From an uncultured Prevotella sp. (GTDB lineage Bacteria > Bacteroidota > Bacteroidia > Bacteroidales > Bacteroidaceae), in the NCBI GenBank assembly GCA_902497035.1, contig CABVDL010000102.1:1-9243 (forward strand): a DNA stretch of 9,243 nucleotides, written 5' to 3'. Positions 1 through 7,214 of this stretch are shown here, piece after piece (position 1 is the stretch's first letter; every line of letters begins with the position of its first letter). The notes below the pieces were generated by a model. The model saw nothing but the letters and a program-made list of their open reading frames with translations. It searched no databases and was not told where the DNA came from. A program made the position numbers and the translations under genes.

Positions 1-126
1 TGTATTTCAACACTATAAAGTTACAACAAATTTCGCTAATCACCAAATTTATAAGAACTTATAATTCATCGAACTCACGTTAAATTACAAGAATTAGTAA
101 ACAATGACTTTGCTTTTGGAGAGGAA

Positions 127-447
127 TTGCAATATAAAACTGAATTAAAGTATACAAAGAGAGGGCTTTACATATCGCTTTTTGCATTGTTTATTTCTAT
201 CGCATCGCCATTTTGGATGACTTGTTATAATAACAGGTATGCAGTTACAACCATTGATTCTTCTCAGATTAGCAAGATTGTTTATGCAATAAAGAAACTT
301 GATAATAGTGTATGTGCTAATGGACAATTGAAAGAAAATCAGAATGTTGTAAATGACACATTGGTGATACAGAGAACTAGGCATATGAGATTAGAACCAA
401 TAGAACATAAAGACAAAGTTGTTGATGACACAAATAATGCAAAATAA
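127..447 (+). CDS. Small single-span membrane protein of unknown function, probably the 3' part of a broken gene
   Basis: I do not recognise the family. The 106-aa product has one hydrophobic segment at about residues 13-34, preceded by a basic stretch (K8, K11, R12) and followed by a hydrophilic, charged tail of about 70 residues, so it is probably an inner-membrane protein with one span. The only start codon available is TTG at 127. The frame is open and protein-like back to 55 (it reads HVKLQELVNNDFAFGEEL before the TTG) but has no ATG; stops lie at 16, 37 and 52. An ATG at 104 is in another frame and soon meets a stop. I infer that this is the tail of a longer gene that lost its 5' part or was frameshifted. 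Base composition is far more AT-rich than the genes from 798 onward, suggesting transfer. It could also be a genuine small gene with a TTG start. Confidence 0.4.
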   Translation: MQYKTELKYTKRGLYISLFALFISIASPFWMTCYNNRYAVTTIDSSQISKIVYAIKKLDNSVCANGQLKENQNVVNDTLVIQRTRHMRLEPIEHKDKVVDDTNNAK

Positions 448-486
448 CGTTGTTCGACTTGTTATATGTAATATCCAGAAAAACCA

Positions 487-539
487 GCATCTCTATTTAT
501 ACTACTTGCCAAATAGTAAAAATATGGAGAAGAGGATGC
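487..539. repeat. Imperfect stem-loop in the AT-rich left region
   Basis: The outer arms GCAT+CTCT (487-494) and AGAG+ATGC (531-534, 536-539) pair with one bulged G at 535. Nested inside, TACTA (500-504) pairs with TAGTA (514-518), and the flanking TTT/AAA extends this after a one-base bulge. It lies in the 350-bp gene-free stretch 448-797. Its role is unknown; it may be a folded RNA, a recombination site, or chance in AT-rich DNA. Confidence 0.3.
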
Positions 540-566
540 ACTACCATATGTTTTTTTCAAATAGGA

Positions 567-588
567 AGTAGATAATAAATAATCTACT
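567..588. repeat. 7-bp inverted repeat, weak terminator candidate
   Basis: AGTAGAT (567-573) and ATCTACT (582-588) form a perfect 7-bp stem with an 8-base AT loop. Five T's follow at 599-603, but ten bases downstream of the stem, so this is only a weak candidate for ending plus-strand transcription from the small ORF at 127-447. Confidence 0.25.
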
Positions 589-600
589 CAAAAGATTCTT

Positions 601-650
601 TTTGTCCCTCGGCTATTTTTGACTATCTCAGGGGACAAATGGGGGACAAA
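601..650. repeat. Three copies of GGGACAAA (one inverted, two direct) at the AT-rich/GC-rich border
   Basis: TTTGTCCC at 601-608 is the inverted form of GGGACAAA, which recurs at 632-639 and 643-650, the last two spaced 11 bp apart, one helical turn. They sit where AT-rich DNA gives way to the conserved gene block. Such clustered short sites are compatible with a recombinase attachment region or a protein-binding site. This is inference; no integrase is visible in the window. Confidence 0.35.
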
Positions 651-662
651 ACGGACGAAAAA

Positions 663-776
663 CTGCAAATGTCGAAGTTAAAATTCAAAAATCTGCAAAA
701 ATGGGCGCAATTCTTAATGCTTGAAATTAAGCGATTTACGATCCATATTTGCAGATATTATGCTTTTCTTTGCAAA
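663..776. repeat. Cluster of CTGCAAA-type motifs in direct and inverted orientation
   Basis: CTGCAAA occurs at 663-669 and 693-699, its complement TTTGCAG at 748-754, and the palindrome TTTGCAAA at 769-776. ATCTGCAAAAAT (691-702) and ATATTTGCAGAT (745-756) form an inverted pair matching at 11 of 12 positions. Between them CTTAAT (713-718) and ATTAAG (726-731) form a 6-bp stem with a 7-base loop. The cluster lies just past the 3' end of mnmE, so it may be its untranslated tail, but no stem followed by a T-run qualifies as a clear intrinsic terminator. Confidence 0.35.
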
Positions 777-797
777 AATCACTTTCCCACGCGAAAT

Positions 798-2213
798 CTA
801 TTTGCCGATGCAGAAGTGTCGGAAGATGTTCTGCAGTGTGGCCTCAGGCGTAATCTGACCGGTAATCTCACCGAGGTCGGAGAGGCAGAGACGCAAGTCC
901 TCGGCCAGAAGGTCGGAGGAAAGGCCGGCTGCCATACCGTCGAGAAAGCGAGAAAGGGAGGCATGGGCGCGTGTGAGTGCCTCATAGTGACGCAGGTTGG
1001 TGACGACGACGGCATTGTCGTCAATCTCCGGCAGGTGCGCGGCCTCATAGATGCGCTGCTCCAGCTGCGTGATGTTTATGCCATTTTTTGCAGAGACAGG
1101 CAACTCTCCCTCGCACAACGGGGCTGGATGGAGGTCGCATTTATTATGGACGATGATGAGTTCTGCGGAGGTACTCTCCGCAGGCGAGCCACTGTTCACA
1201 GCCATCTCCCCCACTCCACCGTCTTTGCCCAGGTGCCGCATGTGCCTCGTGATGTCGGCCTTTTCTCCGTCGGCCGGCTTCCCGTCAATCACCCACACCA
1301 CAACGGCAGCCTTGGCAATGGCCTCGTACGACCGCTCTATGCCAATCAGCTCTATCTTGTCATCGGTCTGACGTATGCCCGCCGTATCGATGATGCGGAA
1401 CTTGACGCCATTGATGGTCATCACATCCTCGACGAGGTCGCGCGTAGTGCCGTCGATGTCGCTCACTATGGCTTTGTCCTCATGGAGCAGCCGGTTGAGC
1501 AAAGTCGACTTGCCCACATTGGTCCGGCCCACAATGGCTACAGGTATACCCTCTTTGATGGCCTGGCCGGCCCTGAAGCTGTCGGCCAGAGTCGTGATGC
1601 GCCTGTCAATGTGCAACGCAAGGTCACGCAGCTCTGTGCGGTCGGCAAACTCAAGTTCCTCATGGTCAGAGAAATCGAGCTCCAACTCCAGCAGGCTCGT
1701 CAGCTTGAGCAGATGGTCGTGCAGCTGTCTGAGTTCATCGCTGAAATGCCCTCTCATCTGGCTAAGCGCCAGGTCGTGCGATGCCTTGTTGTTGGCCGCA
1801 ATGAGGTCGGCCACGGCCTCGGCCTGGCTCAAGTCCATCTTGCTGTTGAGGAATGCGCGCATGGTGAACTCGCCATGGTCAGCCTGCCGGCATCCCGCCC
1901 CGATAAGGGTCTCTACGATGGCACGGGCGATATAGGCACTGCCGTGGCAACTGATTTCCGCTGCGTCCTCGCCCGTGTAGGAGTGAGGCGCACGCCAGAG
2001 GGTCACCACCACGTCGTCAATCTCGTGGCCGTCGAGCGCATGAATTACGCCATAGTGCAGCGTGTTGGCCCTGGCCCGGACAAGCGTGCCACTTCCCTGT
2101 GGAGCGAAGAACTTGTCAACCGTTGCGATGGCATCAGGCCCGCTTACCCTCACAATGGCCAATGCACCGCCCAATGGTGTTGCAATAGCGCAGATGGTAT
2201 CCTCATTAATCAT
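798..2213 (-). CDS. mnmE: tRNA uridine-5-carboxymethylaminomethyl(34) synthesis GTPase MnmE (TrmE)
   Basis: MnmE acts in the cytoplasm with MnmG (GidA), using a tetrahydrofolate one-carbon unit, GTP and FAD to modify U34 of tRNAs that read split codon boxes. The 471-aa protein has the expected order: an N-terminal TrmE-N folate-binding domain (about 1-120, with GEFTMRAF at 114-121), a helical domain, and an inserted G domain with P-loop GRTNVGKS (229-236), the DxxGTTRD switch (252-259), DTAG (276-279) and NKCD (357-360). It ends in the catalytic CIGK (468-471), so it is full length. A poorly conserved-looking loop at about 331-350 lies between G3 and G4 and probably explains part of the extra length over E. 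coli's 454 residues. The ATG follows directly on the TAA of the upstream phosphorylase gene, suggesting coupled translation. It is the last gene of the minus-strand block; mnmG is not in the window. Confidence 0.98.
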   Translation of the reverse strand: MINEDTICAIATPLGGALAIVRVSGPDAIATVDKFFAPQGSGTLVRARANTLHYGVIHALDGHEIDDVVVTLWRAPHSYTGEDAAEISCHGSAYIARAIVETLIGAGCRQADHGEFTMRAFLNSKMDLSQAEAVADLIAANNKASHDLALSQMRGHFSDELRQLHDHLLKLTSLLELELDFSDHEELEFADRTELRDLALHIDRRITTLADSFRAGQAIKEGIPVAIVGRTNVGKSTLLNRLLHEDKAIVSDIDGTTRDLVEDVMTINGVKFRIIDTAGIRQTDDKIELIGIERSYEAIAKAAVVVWVIDGKPADGEKADITRHMRHLGKDGGVGEMAVNSGSPAESTSAELIIVHNKCDLHPAPLCEGELPVSAKNGINITQLEQRIYEAAHLPEIDDNAVVVTNLRHYEALTRAHASLSRFLDGMAAGLSSDLLAEDLRLCLSDLGEITGQITPEATLQNIFRHFCIGK

Positions 2214-3101
2214 TTAAATCCTTTCCAATACCAGGCTTATCAGGCCATTGATGTCGCCCTTGTAATTGACCTCCGCCTTGAGCGCCCTGCGGTTGGCAAT
2301 GACCATGCAGCACGTCATGGCCTTGTGTCCCATCAGTGCTGACAGGCCTGCGAGCGCCGACGACTCCATCTCGAAGTTACACACGTTCAGTCCGTCATAC
2401 TCGAAGCTCTCAATACGCTCATTCAACTGCGGGGCCATGAGCGGCAAGCGCAACCGCCGGCCCTGCGGGCCGAAGAAGCCGCCACAGGCGATGGTGATGC
2501 CCCTCACCATATCGTCGCCGGCAATGCGTGCTATCAGCTCGGGACAAGCCGTGGCAACGTAGGGATTGCCCATTTTTCCGACCCATCCCACATGCTGTTT
2601 GAAAGCCGTCTCCAACTTCAAGTCAGAGGCCTCGTCACGACCAGCATAGAAGTTGAGCAGCCCGTCGAAGCCGATGCTCTTGACGCTCGCAATGAATGTG
2701 CCGGTGGGCGTGTAGGGCTGCAGTCCGCCGCATGTTCCCACACGGACAAGGGTCAGCGTGCGGTGACCGGTTTTCTCAGTACGCGTCTTGAAATCGATGT
2801 TGGCCAGTGCGTCAAGCTCGTTCATCACGATGTCGATGTTGTCGCACCCGATGCCCGTACTCAGCGCAGTGATGCGCTTGCCCTTGTAAGTGCCGGTGAC
2901 AGTATGGAACTCGCGGTTGCTGACCTCGCATTCCTTACTGTCGAAATGGGTAGCGACAAGATTGACCCGGCCCGGGTCGCCGACGAGAATAACCTTGTCA
3001 GCCAGCTGCTCCGGCTTGAGATGAAGATGGAAAATGCTGCCGTCGGAGTTGATAATCAGCTCCGACTCAGGAAAGATATAGTCTTTTGGCATGATTGGCA
3101 A
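2214..3101 (-). CDS. udp: Nucleoside phosphorylase, uridine phosphorylase family
   Basis: Family members split uridine (or a related nucleoside) with phosphate into the base and ribose-1-phosphate, a cytoplasmic salvage reaction. The 295-aa protein shows the PNP/UDP-family hallmarks: GDPGR for phosphate (41-45), STGIG (81-85), RVGTCGG (120-126), and NFEMESSAL (242-250), whose Glu-Met-Glu contacts the ribose. It is longer than E. coli Udp (253 aa), mainly at the N-terminus and in an insertion around 195-235, so substrate preference is not certain. Purine or other nucleosides remain possible. Two ATGs fit, at 3101 (MPIMPKD) and 3092 (MPKD). The preceding bases are AT-rich with no Shine-Dalgarno sequence, as usual in this phylum, and do not decide between them. 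The gene starts 15 bp after the upstream PD40-like gene and its stop abuts the mnmE start. Confidence 0.88.
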   Translation of the reverse strand: MPIMPKDYIFPESELIINSDGSIFHLHLKPEQLADKVILVGDPGRVNLVATHFDSKECEVSNREFHTVTGTYKGKRITALSTGIGCDNIDIVMNELDALANIDFKTRTEKTGHRTLTLVRVGTCGGLQPYTPTGTFIASVKSIGFDGLLNFYAGRDEASDLKLETAFKQHVGWVGKMGNPYVATACPELIARIAGDDMVRGITIACGGFFGPQGRRLRLPLMAPQLNERIESFEYDGLNVCNFEMESSALAGLSALMGHKAMTCCMVIANRRALKAEVNYKGDINGLISLVLERI

Positions 3102-3116
3102 TGTTTTAGATTAATA

Positions 3117-4250
3117 TTAGCGAGTTAGTTCCAATTGTCTTATTTTCTGCTCGACCGTATGGAGGTCAGCCTGCTGCTGGGGCAATAGCCGCTCCATCCT
3201 GAGGATGCTGTCGGCCACTCCCCTGTTGCCGTTATGATAGGCGATGCGCGCCTTGTCGAGGCCGGTCAGTGTCTTGGCAATCATCGCCTTCAGCTCAACC
3301 GCCTGCCTGTACAGCTGGCGGCTCTGCGGATTGCGGAATTGTGAGGGCGAGTTGATGACCGTATTGTCGTCAACGACAAATGCCATGCCCTCTGCCGACT
3401 GCTGCTTTGCCTTAATGCGCAGCAACAGGGCATCGCGGCTGGCAAGAGCCTTCTTGCGGTTACCGAATTTCCACGTGTCCCGGATGCTCTTCAAGTCAGC
3501 GTAATGTCTGAGCTGGGCATCGGTCAGTCCGTCGTTGTCAAAGCTCTGTCTTGCGGCCGTCGGGGCGAAACTGTAGATGCATACCTTGCCCTCTGGCTGG
3601 TAGCGGTCGGAGACCAGCCAGCCCAACGAGTCAAGGTCGTCAATGACCAGCAGATAGTCATTGGCCGTGGAGTTGAAAGGCAGTCCGCAGTTCTGCGGTT
3701 TGTACCATTGCGCGTTGTCGGAGTCGAAGCCGCTCATAAAGATGTCGCGCTTGCCCAGGCTCTCAGGGCCGCAGGCCGAGAAATAGAGTGTCACACCGTC
3801 AGAGGCAAGGAACGGATAATTCTGATGGCTGTAGCTGCCGGGGTCGAAGTCGGCGATGACACTTTTGCGGCTCCACTGGTCACCAACGAGGGTCTGCGTA
3901 TAAAGGCGGCTCGCGGCAGAGTCCCCCTGTGCCACAATCCGGCGGTCGCCGAACTCATTCTGGTAACTTCCCATCCGGTTGGCAAAGTCGGCACCTGCAT
4001 TGGCCGTCAGCGTCCCAATCTCCCTGCTGACGGGAAGAAAGTCTAAGAAGTCGCTCTTGTTGACGACCACGCTGTCGAAGAACATCACCTTTGCCGTGGC
4101 AGGCAGCATCTGCTGATAAAGCTTTGAGTTGGTCTCCTGCCGCTGTACGGCAGCCGTACGTTTCGTCTTTACCACGCGAGCGTTGCGCTGCGCCGATGCT
4201 GCCAGCGCGCAGCCCAGCAACAGGAAGATAATAGAAGTTATTTTCCTCAT
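3117..4250 (-). CDS. Secreted PD40/beta-propeller-like protein of unknown function
   Basis: The 377-aa product begins with a signal peptide: basic MRK, a hydrophobic core at about 5-18, and a likely cleavage site after ASA at 18-20. I see no lipobox cysteine at that site, so a periplasmic or surface location is inferred. The stretch NYPFLASDGVTLYFSACG (144-161), followed by GKRDIFMS (166-173), resembles the PD40 (WD40-like) propeller repeats of TolB and of Bacteroidetes envelope proteins. A degenerate second copy may lie at about 189-216. The C-terminal third (about 240-377) is charged and helical, with coiled-coil-like stretches after 310. No OmpA-like domain is present, which argues against a PorE-type T9SS subunit. 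Its ATG overlaps the stop of the oxidoreductase gene (ATGA), so translation is likely coupled. The function is unknown. Confidence 0.8.
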   Translation of the reverse strand: MRKITSIIFLLLGCALAASAQRNARVVKTKRTAAVQRQETNSKLYQQMLPATAKVMFFDSVVVNKSDFLDFLPVSREIGTLTANAGADFANRMGSYQNEFGDRRIVAQGDSAASRLYTQTLVGDQWSRKSVIADFDPGSYSHQNYPFLASDGVTLYFSACGPESLGKRDIFMSGFDSDNAQWYKPQNCGLPFNSTANDYLLVIDDLDSLGWLVSDRYQPEGKVCIYSFAPTAARQSFDNDGLTDAQLRHYADLKSIRDTWKFGNRKKALASRDALLLRIKAKQQSAEGMAFVVDDNTVINSPSQFRNPQSRQLYRQAVELKAMIAKTLTGLDKARIAYHNGNRGVADSILRMERLLPQQQADLHTVEQKIRQLELTR

Positions 4251-6604
4251 TTGTCTTGATTCAATAGTTTGTTGGCCATGCTGGCGGCGGCTCGTCGTCC
4301 GTCGCCCATGGCAAGGATTACCGTGGCACCGCCACGCACGATGTCGCCGCCGGCATAAATATCAGCCTTTGACGACTGCATCTCTTCGTTAACGACAATA
4401 GTGTTTTTGCGTCCCAGTTCCAGCCCCTCGACCGACTTTGGCACGAGCGGGTTGGGCGATACGCCGACGGCCACTATCACCTGGTCACAGTCTATGGTGA
4501 CGGTCTGTCCCGTCGGCTCAGGACGGCGGCGGCCCGAGGCATCGGGCTCGCCCAGCTGCATCACGTCGAGCACAGCGGCCCTCACCCTTCCGTTCTCGTC
4601 GGCAAGATACTGCTTGGGGTTGTGCAGCATCAGGAAGTTAATGCCCTCTTCTTTAGCATGCTTCACCTCCTCAAGACGGGCTGGCATTTCCTTTTCCGAG
4701 CGGCGGTACACCAGGGTCACATCGGCTCCGAGGCGTCTGGCCGTACGGCAAGAGTCCATGGCCGTGTTTCCGCCACCGACGACCACTACTTTCTTTCCGA
4801 GAATAATGGGCGTGTCGGTCTCGGGGTTGGCCGCATCCATCAGGTTGACGCGCGTGAGATACTCGTTGCTCGACATCACGTTAATCAGATTTTCGCCCGG
4901 TATGCCCATGAAGTTGGGCAGGCCTGCGCCCGAGCCGACGAATATTCCCTTAAATCCCTTTGCCTCAAGCTCACCGATGGTAATGGTTTTCCCGACGATG
5001 GTGTCGGTGAGGAAATGGACGCCCTCACGCCGGAGGTTGTCTATCTCCGCATCAACGATGCAGTTGGGCAGCCGGAACTCGGGGATGCCGTATTTCAGCA
5101 CGCCGCCTATCTCATGCAGGGCCTCGAACACATACACCTCAAAACCTTTCTTCACCATGTCGCCGGCGAAGCTCAGACCAGACGGCCCGCTGCCCACGAC
5201 AGCCACCTTCATGCCGTTGCCCGGCGCAATCTCCGGCAGTTTGCCCTGTCCGCTCTCGCGCTCATAGTCGGCCGCAAAGCGTTCCAGGTAGCCGATGGCC
5301 ACGGCCGGCCCGTTCATTTTCAAGTGAATGCACCTGCTCTCACACTGTTTCTCCTGCGGGCAGACGCGGCCGCAGACGGCGGGAAGGGCCGACGTTCTGT
5401 GCAGCACCGAGGCGGCACCGAGGATGTCGCCCGTCTCAATGTGCTTGATGAAGTCAGGAATCTGGATATGGACGGGGCAACCTTCCACACAAGAGGGCTT
5501 GGCACAGTCGAGGCAACGTCGCGCCTCCTGCATGGCCATTTCCTTGGTCAGTCCCTTGTTGACCTCCTCAAGCCTCGTCTTTGAACGGTACTCTGGATCA
5601 AGCTCGGGCATGACGACACGTTTTATTGCCATGCGCTCCTTGGGTTTCATCGACCTGCGCAAGGCAACGCGCCACGGTGCGTCGTGGCCGTCGGACGGCT
5701 CACTGGCCGACGGCCCGCTACCGGCCGATGCCGTGACAACAGGCTTCGTCTCAACCGGAACAGTGGCACCCTTATCCGATTCTCCCTCTTTCTCCCAATG
5801 CTCAAGCTCAGCCCGCTCCACATTCTTAAATGTAGCCATGCGGCTCATCATCTCGTTCCAATCCACCTCGTCTCCGTTGAACTCCGGGCCGTCTATGCAC
5901 ACGAAACGGGTCTTTCCGCCAATCGTCAGCCGGCAGGCGCCACACATGCCTGTGCCATCCACCATGATGGTGTTGAGCGACACATCATTAGGAATGTTGT
6001 ACTTACGGGCGAGGAGCGAGGAGAACTTCATCATCACGGGGGGGCCGATGGCAATGACCTTGTCGACATGCTCGCGCCTGATGACCTCCTCTATGCCGGC
6101 GGTCACCATGCCCTTCTCACCATACGAGCCGTCGTCGGTCATGATGATGACCTCATCACTGTAGGCTCTGACATCATCAACCATGATGACAAGGTTCCTC
6201 GTGCGTCCGGCCAATACCGAGATGACGCGGTTGCCGGCCTTCTTCAAGGCCGTGAGTATCGGCAGAATGGCTGCAATGCCTATGCCGCCGCCGGCGCAGA
6301 CCACCGTACCGTATTTCTCAATCTTCGAGGGGGTGCCGAGCGGTCCCACAATATCCTGAACAAAACTTCCCACCGGCAGCTGGCACAGCTTCCTCGAGGA
6401 CAGGCCTACCTCCTGCACCACCAGAGTCAGCGTGCCGCTCACGCTGTCGCTCTTGGCAATGGTATACGGCACACGCTCGCTACGGTCATCTACACGAAGG
6501 ATGATAAAGTTGCCCGGCTTGCAGCTTCTTGCAATCAGAGGAGCCTCCACCTCAAGGCAATACACCTTCTCAGAGAACTGTGTTTTACTGATAATCTTGT
6601 TCAT
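4247..6604 (-). CDS. Fused NfnA/SudB + NfnB/SudA-type oxidoreductase (ferredoxin-NADP reductase-like subunit fused to NADPH-dependent glutamate synthase-like subunit)
   Basis: This 785-aa protein joins two subunits that are separate in NfnAB/SudAB enzymes. The N-terminal half (1-260) has a ferredoxin-reductase fold: flavin motif RVPYTIA (44-50), NAD motif AGGGIGIA (104-111), and a [2Fe-2S] site with D216, C221, C224 and C236, matching the Asp-plus-three-Cys ligation of NfnA. A charged then Ala/Ser/Pro/Gly-rich linker follows (about 268-310). The C-terminal half has eight cysteines for two [4Fe-4S] clusters (C364, C367, C372, C376 and C411, C415, C421, C425), an FAD GSGPSG (471-476), an NADPH-binding GGGNTA (610-615) and the closing AGGD (751-754). 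Known relatives catalyse ferredoxin-linked NADH/NADP+ electron bifurcation or sulfide/polysulfide redox. Genome annotation often calls such fusions glutamate synthase small subunit, but no GltB partner is seen here. It overlaps the next gene by 4 bp. Confidence 0.93.
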   Translation of the reverse strand: MNKIISKTQFSEKVYCLEVEAPLIARSCKPGNFIILRVDDRSERVPYTIAKSDSVSGTLTLVVQEVGLSSRKLCQLPVGSFVQDIVGPLGTPSKIEKYGTVVCAGGGIGIAAILPILTALKKAGNRVISVLAGRTRNLVIMVDDVRAYSDEVIIMTDDGSYGEKGMVTAGIEEVIRREHVDKVIAIGPPVMMKFSSLLARKYNIPNDVSLNTIMVDGTGMCGACRLTIGGKTRFVCIDGPEFNGDEVDWNEMMSRMATFKNVERAELEHWEKEGESDKGATVPVETKPVVTASAGSGPSASEPSDGHDAPWRVALRRSMKPKERMAIKRVVMPELDPEYRSKTRLEEVNKGLTKEMAMQEARRCLDCAKPSCVEGCPVHIQIPDFIKHIETGDILGAASVLHRTSALPAVCGRVCPQEKQCESRCIHLKMNGPAVAIGYLERFAADYERESGQGKLPEIAPGNGMKVAVVGSGPSGLSFAGDMVKKGFEVYVFEALHEIGGVLKYGIPEFRLPNCIVDAEIDNLRREGVHFLTDTIVGKTITIGELEAKGFKGIFVGSGAGLPNFMGIPGENLINVMSSNEYLTRVNLMDAANPETDTPIILGKKVVVVGGGNTAMDSCRTARRLGADVTLVYRRSEKEMPARLEEVKHAKEEGINFLMLHNPKQYLADENGRVRAAVLDVMQLGEPDASGRRRPEPTGQTVTIDCDQVIVAVGVSPNPLVPKSVEGLELGRKNTIVVNEEMQSSKADIYAGGDIVRGGATVILAMGDGRRAAASMANKLLNQDK

Positions 6605-6637
6605 TACAATTGTTGGTTTTAAGGCGTTTATCGTCGG

Positions 6638-7189
6638 TTATAATGTTTTTTCAGCCAATATCCGGTTGTCAAGGTTGCGTATGGAGAATTGTCCGTTGTC
6701 AAGGATGCCAAACGTCGGCTCGTTGCCGTTCTTGGGAAAAGTAACCGATCCGGTGTTGCAATATATGGCGGGATGGCCGCAGATGTCGAGGTCAGACAAC
6801 TCCCACAGGTGGGTATGCCCGCATACGACGGCGTCGAACTGTCCGGGGGGCAGGTTGTCCTTGTGATAGACGTGGCCGTGGGTAAGCAGGATTTTCCGTC
6901 CCTCATCCACCAGCAGCGCATAGGTACTGAGGATGGGAAAGTGGAGGAGCATCTGGTCAACCTCCGCGTCGCAGTTGCCCCTCACGGCAACTATCCTGCC
7001 GGCCAGGGCATTGAGGCGGTCGGCCACACCACGCGCATCAAGGCCCTCGGGCAAGCCGTTGCGCGGCCCGTAGTTGAGCACGTCGCCAAGCAACAGCAGC
7101 ATGTCGCAGCGCTCACGTCCGAAGATGGCCAGCGCGCGGTCAAGGCGCGTCACAGAGCCGTGGATGTCGGATAAGAGAAAATACTTCAT
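6638..7189 (-). CDS. yfcE: YfcE-like metallophosphoesterase (phosphodiesterase)
   Basis: This is a cytoplasmic calcineurin-like phosphodiesterase with two metals. At 183 aa it matches the length of E. coli YfcE (184). All metal ligands are visible in order: D8 and H10 (DIH), D36 (GD at 35-36), N72 (GNCD, 71-74), H104 (THGH, 103-106), and H125/H127 in GHTH (124-127). The ATG at 7189 gives the expected start MKYFLLSDIHG. The physiological substrate of this family is not settled; E. coli YfcE hydrolyses model phosphodiesters in vitro, so the symbol marks family, not proven role. The gene lies 25 bp after the sigma factor gene and 33 bp before the oxidoreductase gene, all in one direction. Confidence 0.93.
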   Translation of the reverse strand: MKYFLLSDIHGSVTRLDRALAIFGRERCDMLLLLGDVLNYGPRNGLPEGLDARGVADRLNALAGRIVAVRGNCDAEVDQMLLHFPILSTYALLVDEGRKILLTHGHVYHKDNLPPGQFDAVVCGHTHLWELSDLDICGHPAIYCNTGSVTFPKNGNEPTFGILDNGQFSIRNLDNRILAEKTL

Positions 7190-7214
7190 AATAAAGGGAT
7201 TATGCTCTTGCGGG

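Noticed and set aside
105..112. TGACTTTG as a -7 promoter element for the small ORF
   Set aside because: It deviates from TAnnTTTG at an essential A, and would place the start of transcription only a few bases before the TTG.
444..465. ATAAC / GTTAT pair after the small ORF as an integron attC site
   Set aside because: The bases do not fit the RYYYAAC/GTTRRRY pattern, and no integron integrase is present.
639..2342. A 567-codon open frame on the plus strand, antisense to mnmE
   Set aside because: It runs opposite the full-length mnmE with all its motifs, shows no recognisable domain, and is best explained by the GC-rich third codon positions of mnmE.
2592..7174. Other long plus-strand frames opposite the phosphorylase, PD40, oxidoreductase and phosphoesterase genes
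   Set aside because: Each mirrors a well-supported minus-strand gene, and their translations are rich in His, Arg and Ala without family motifs.
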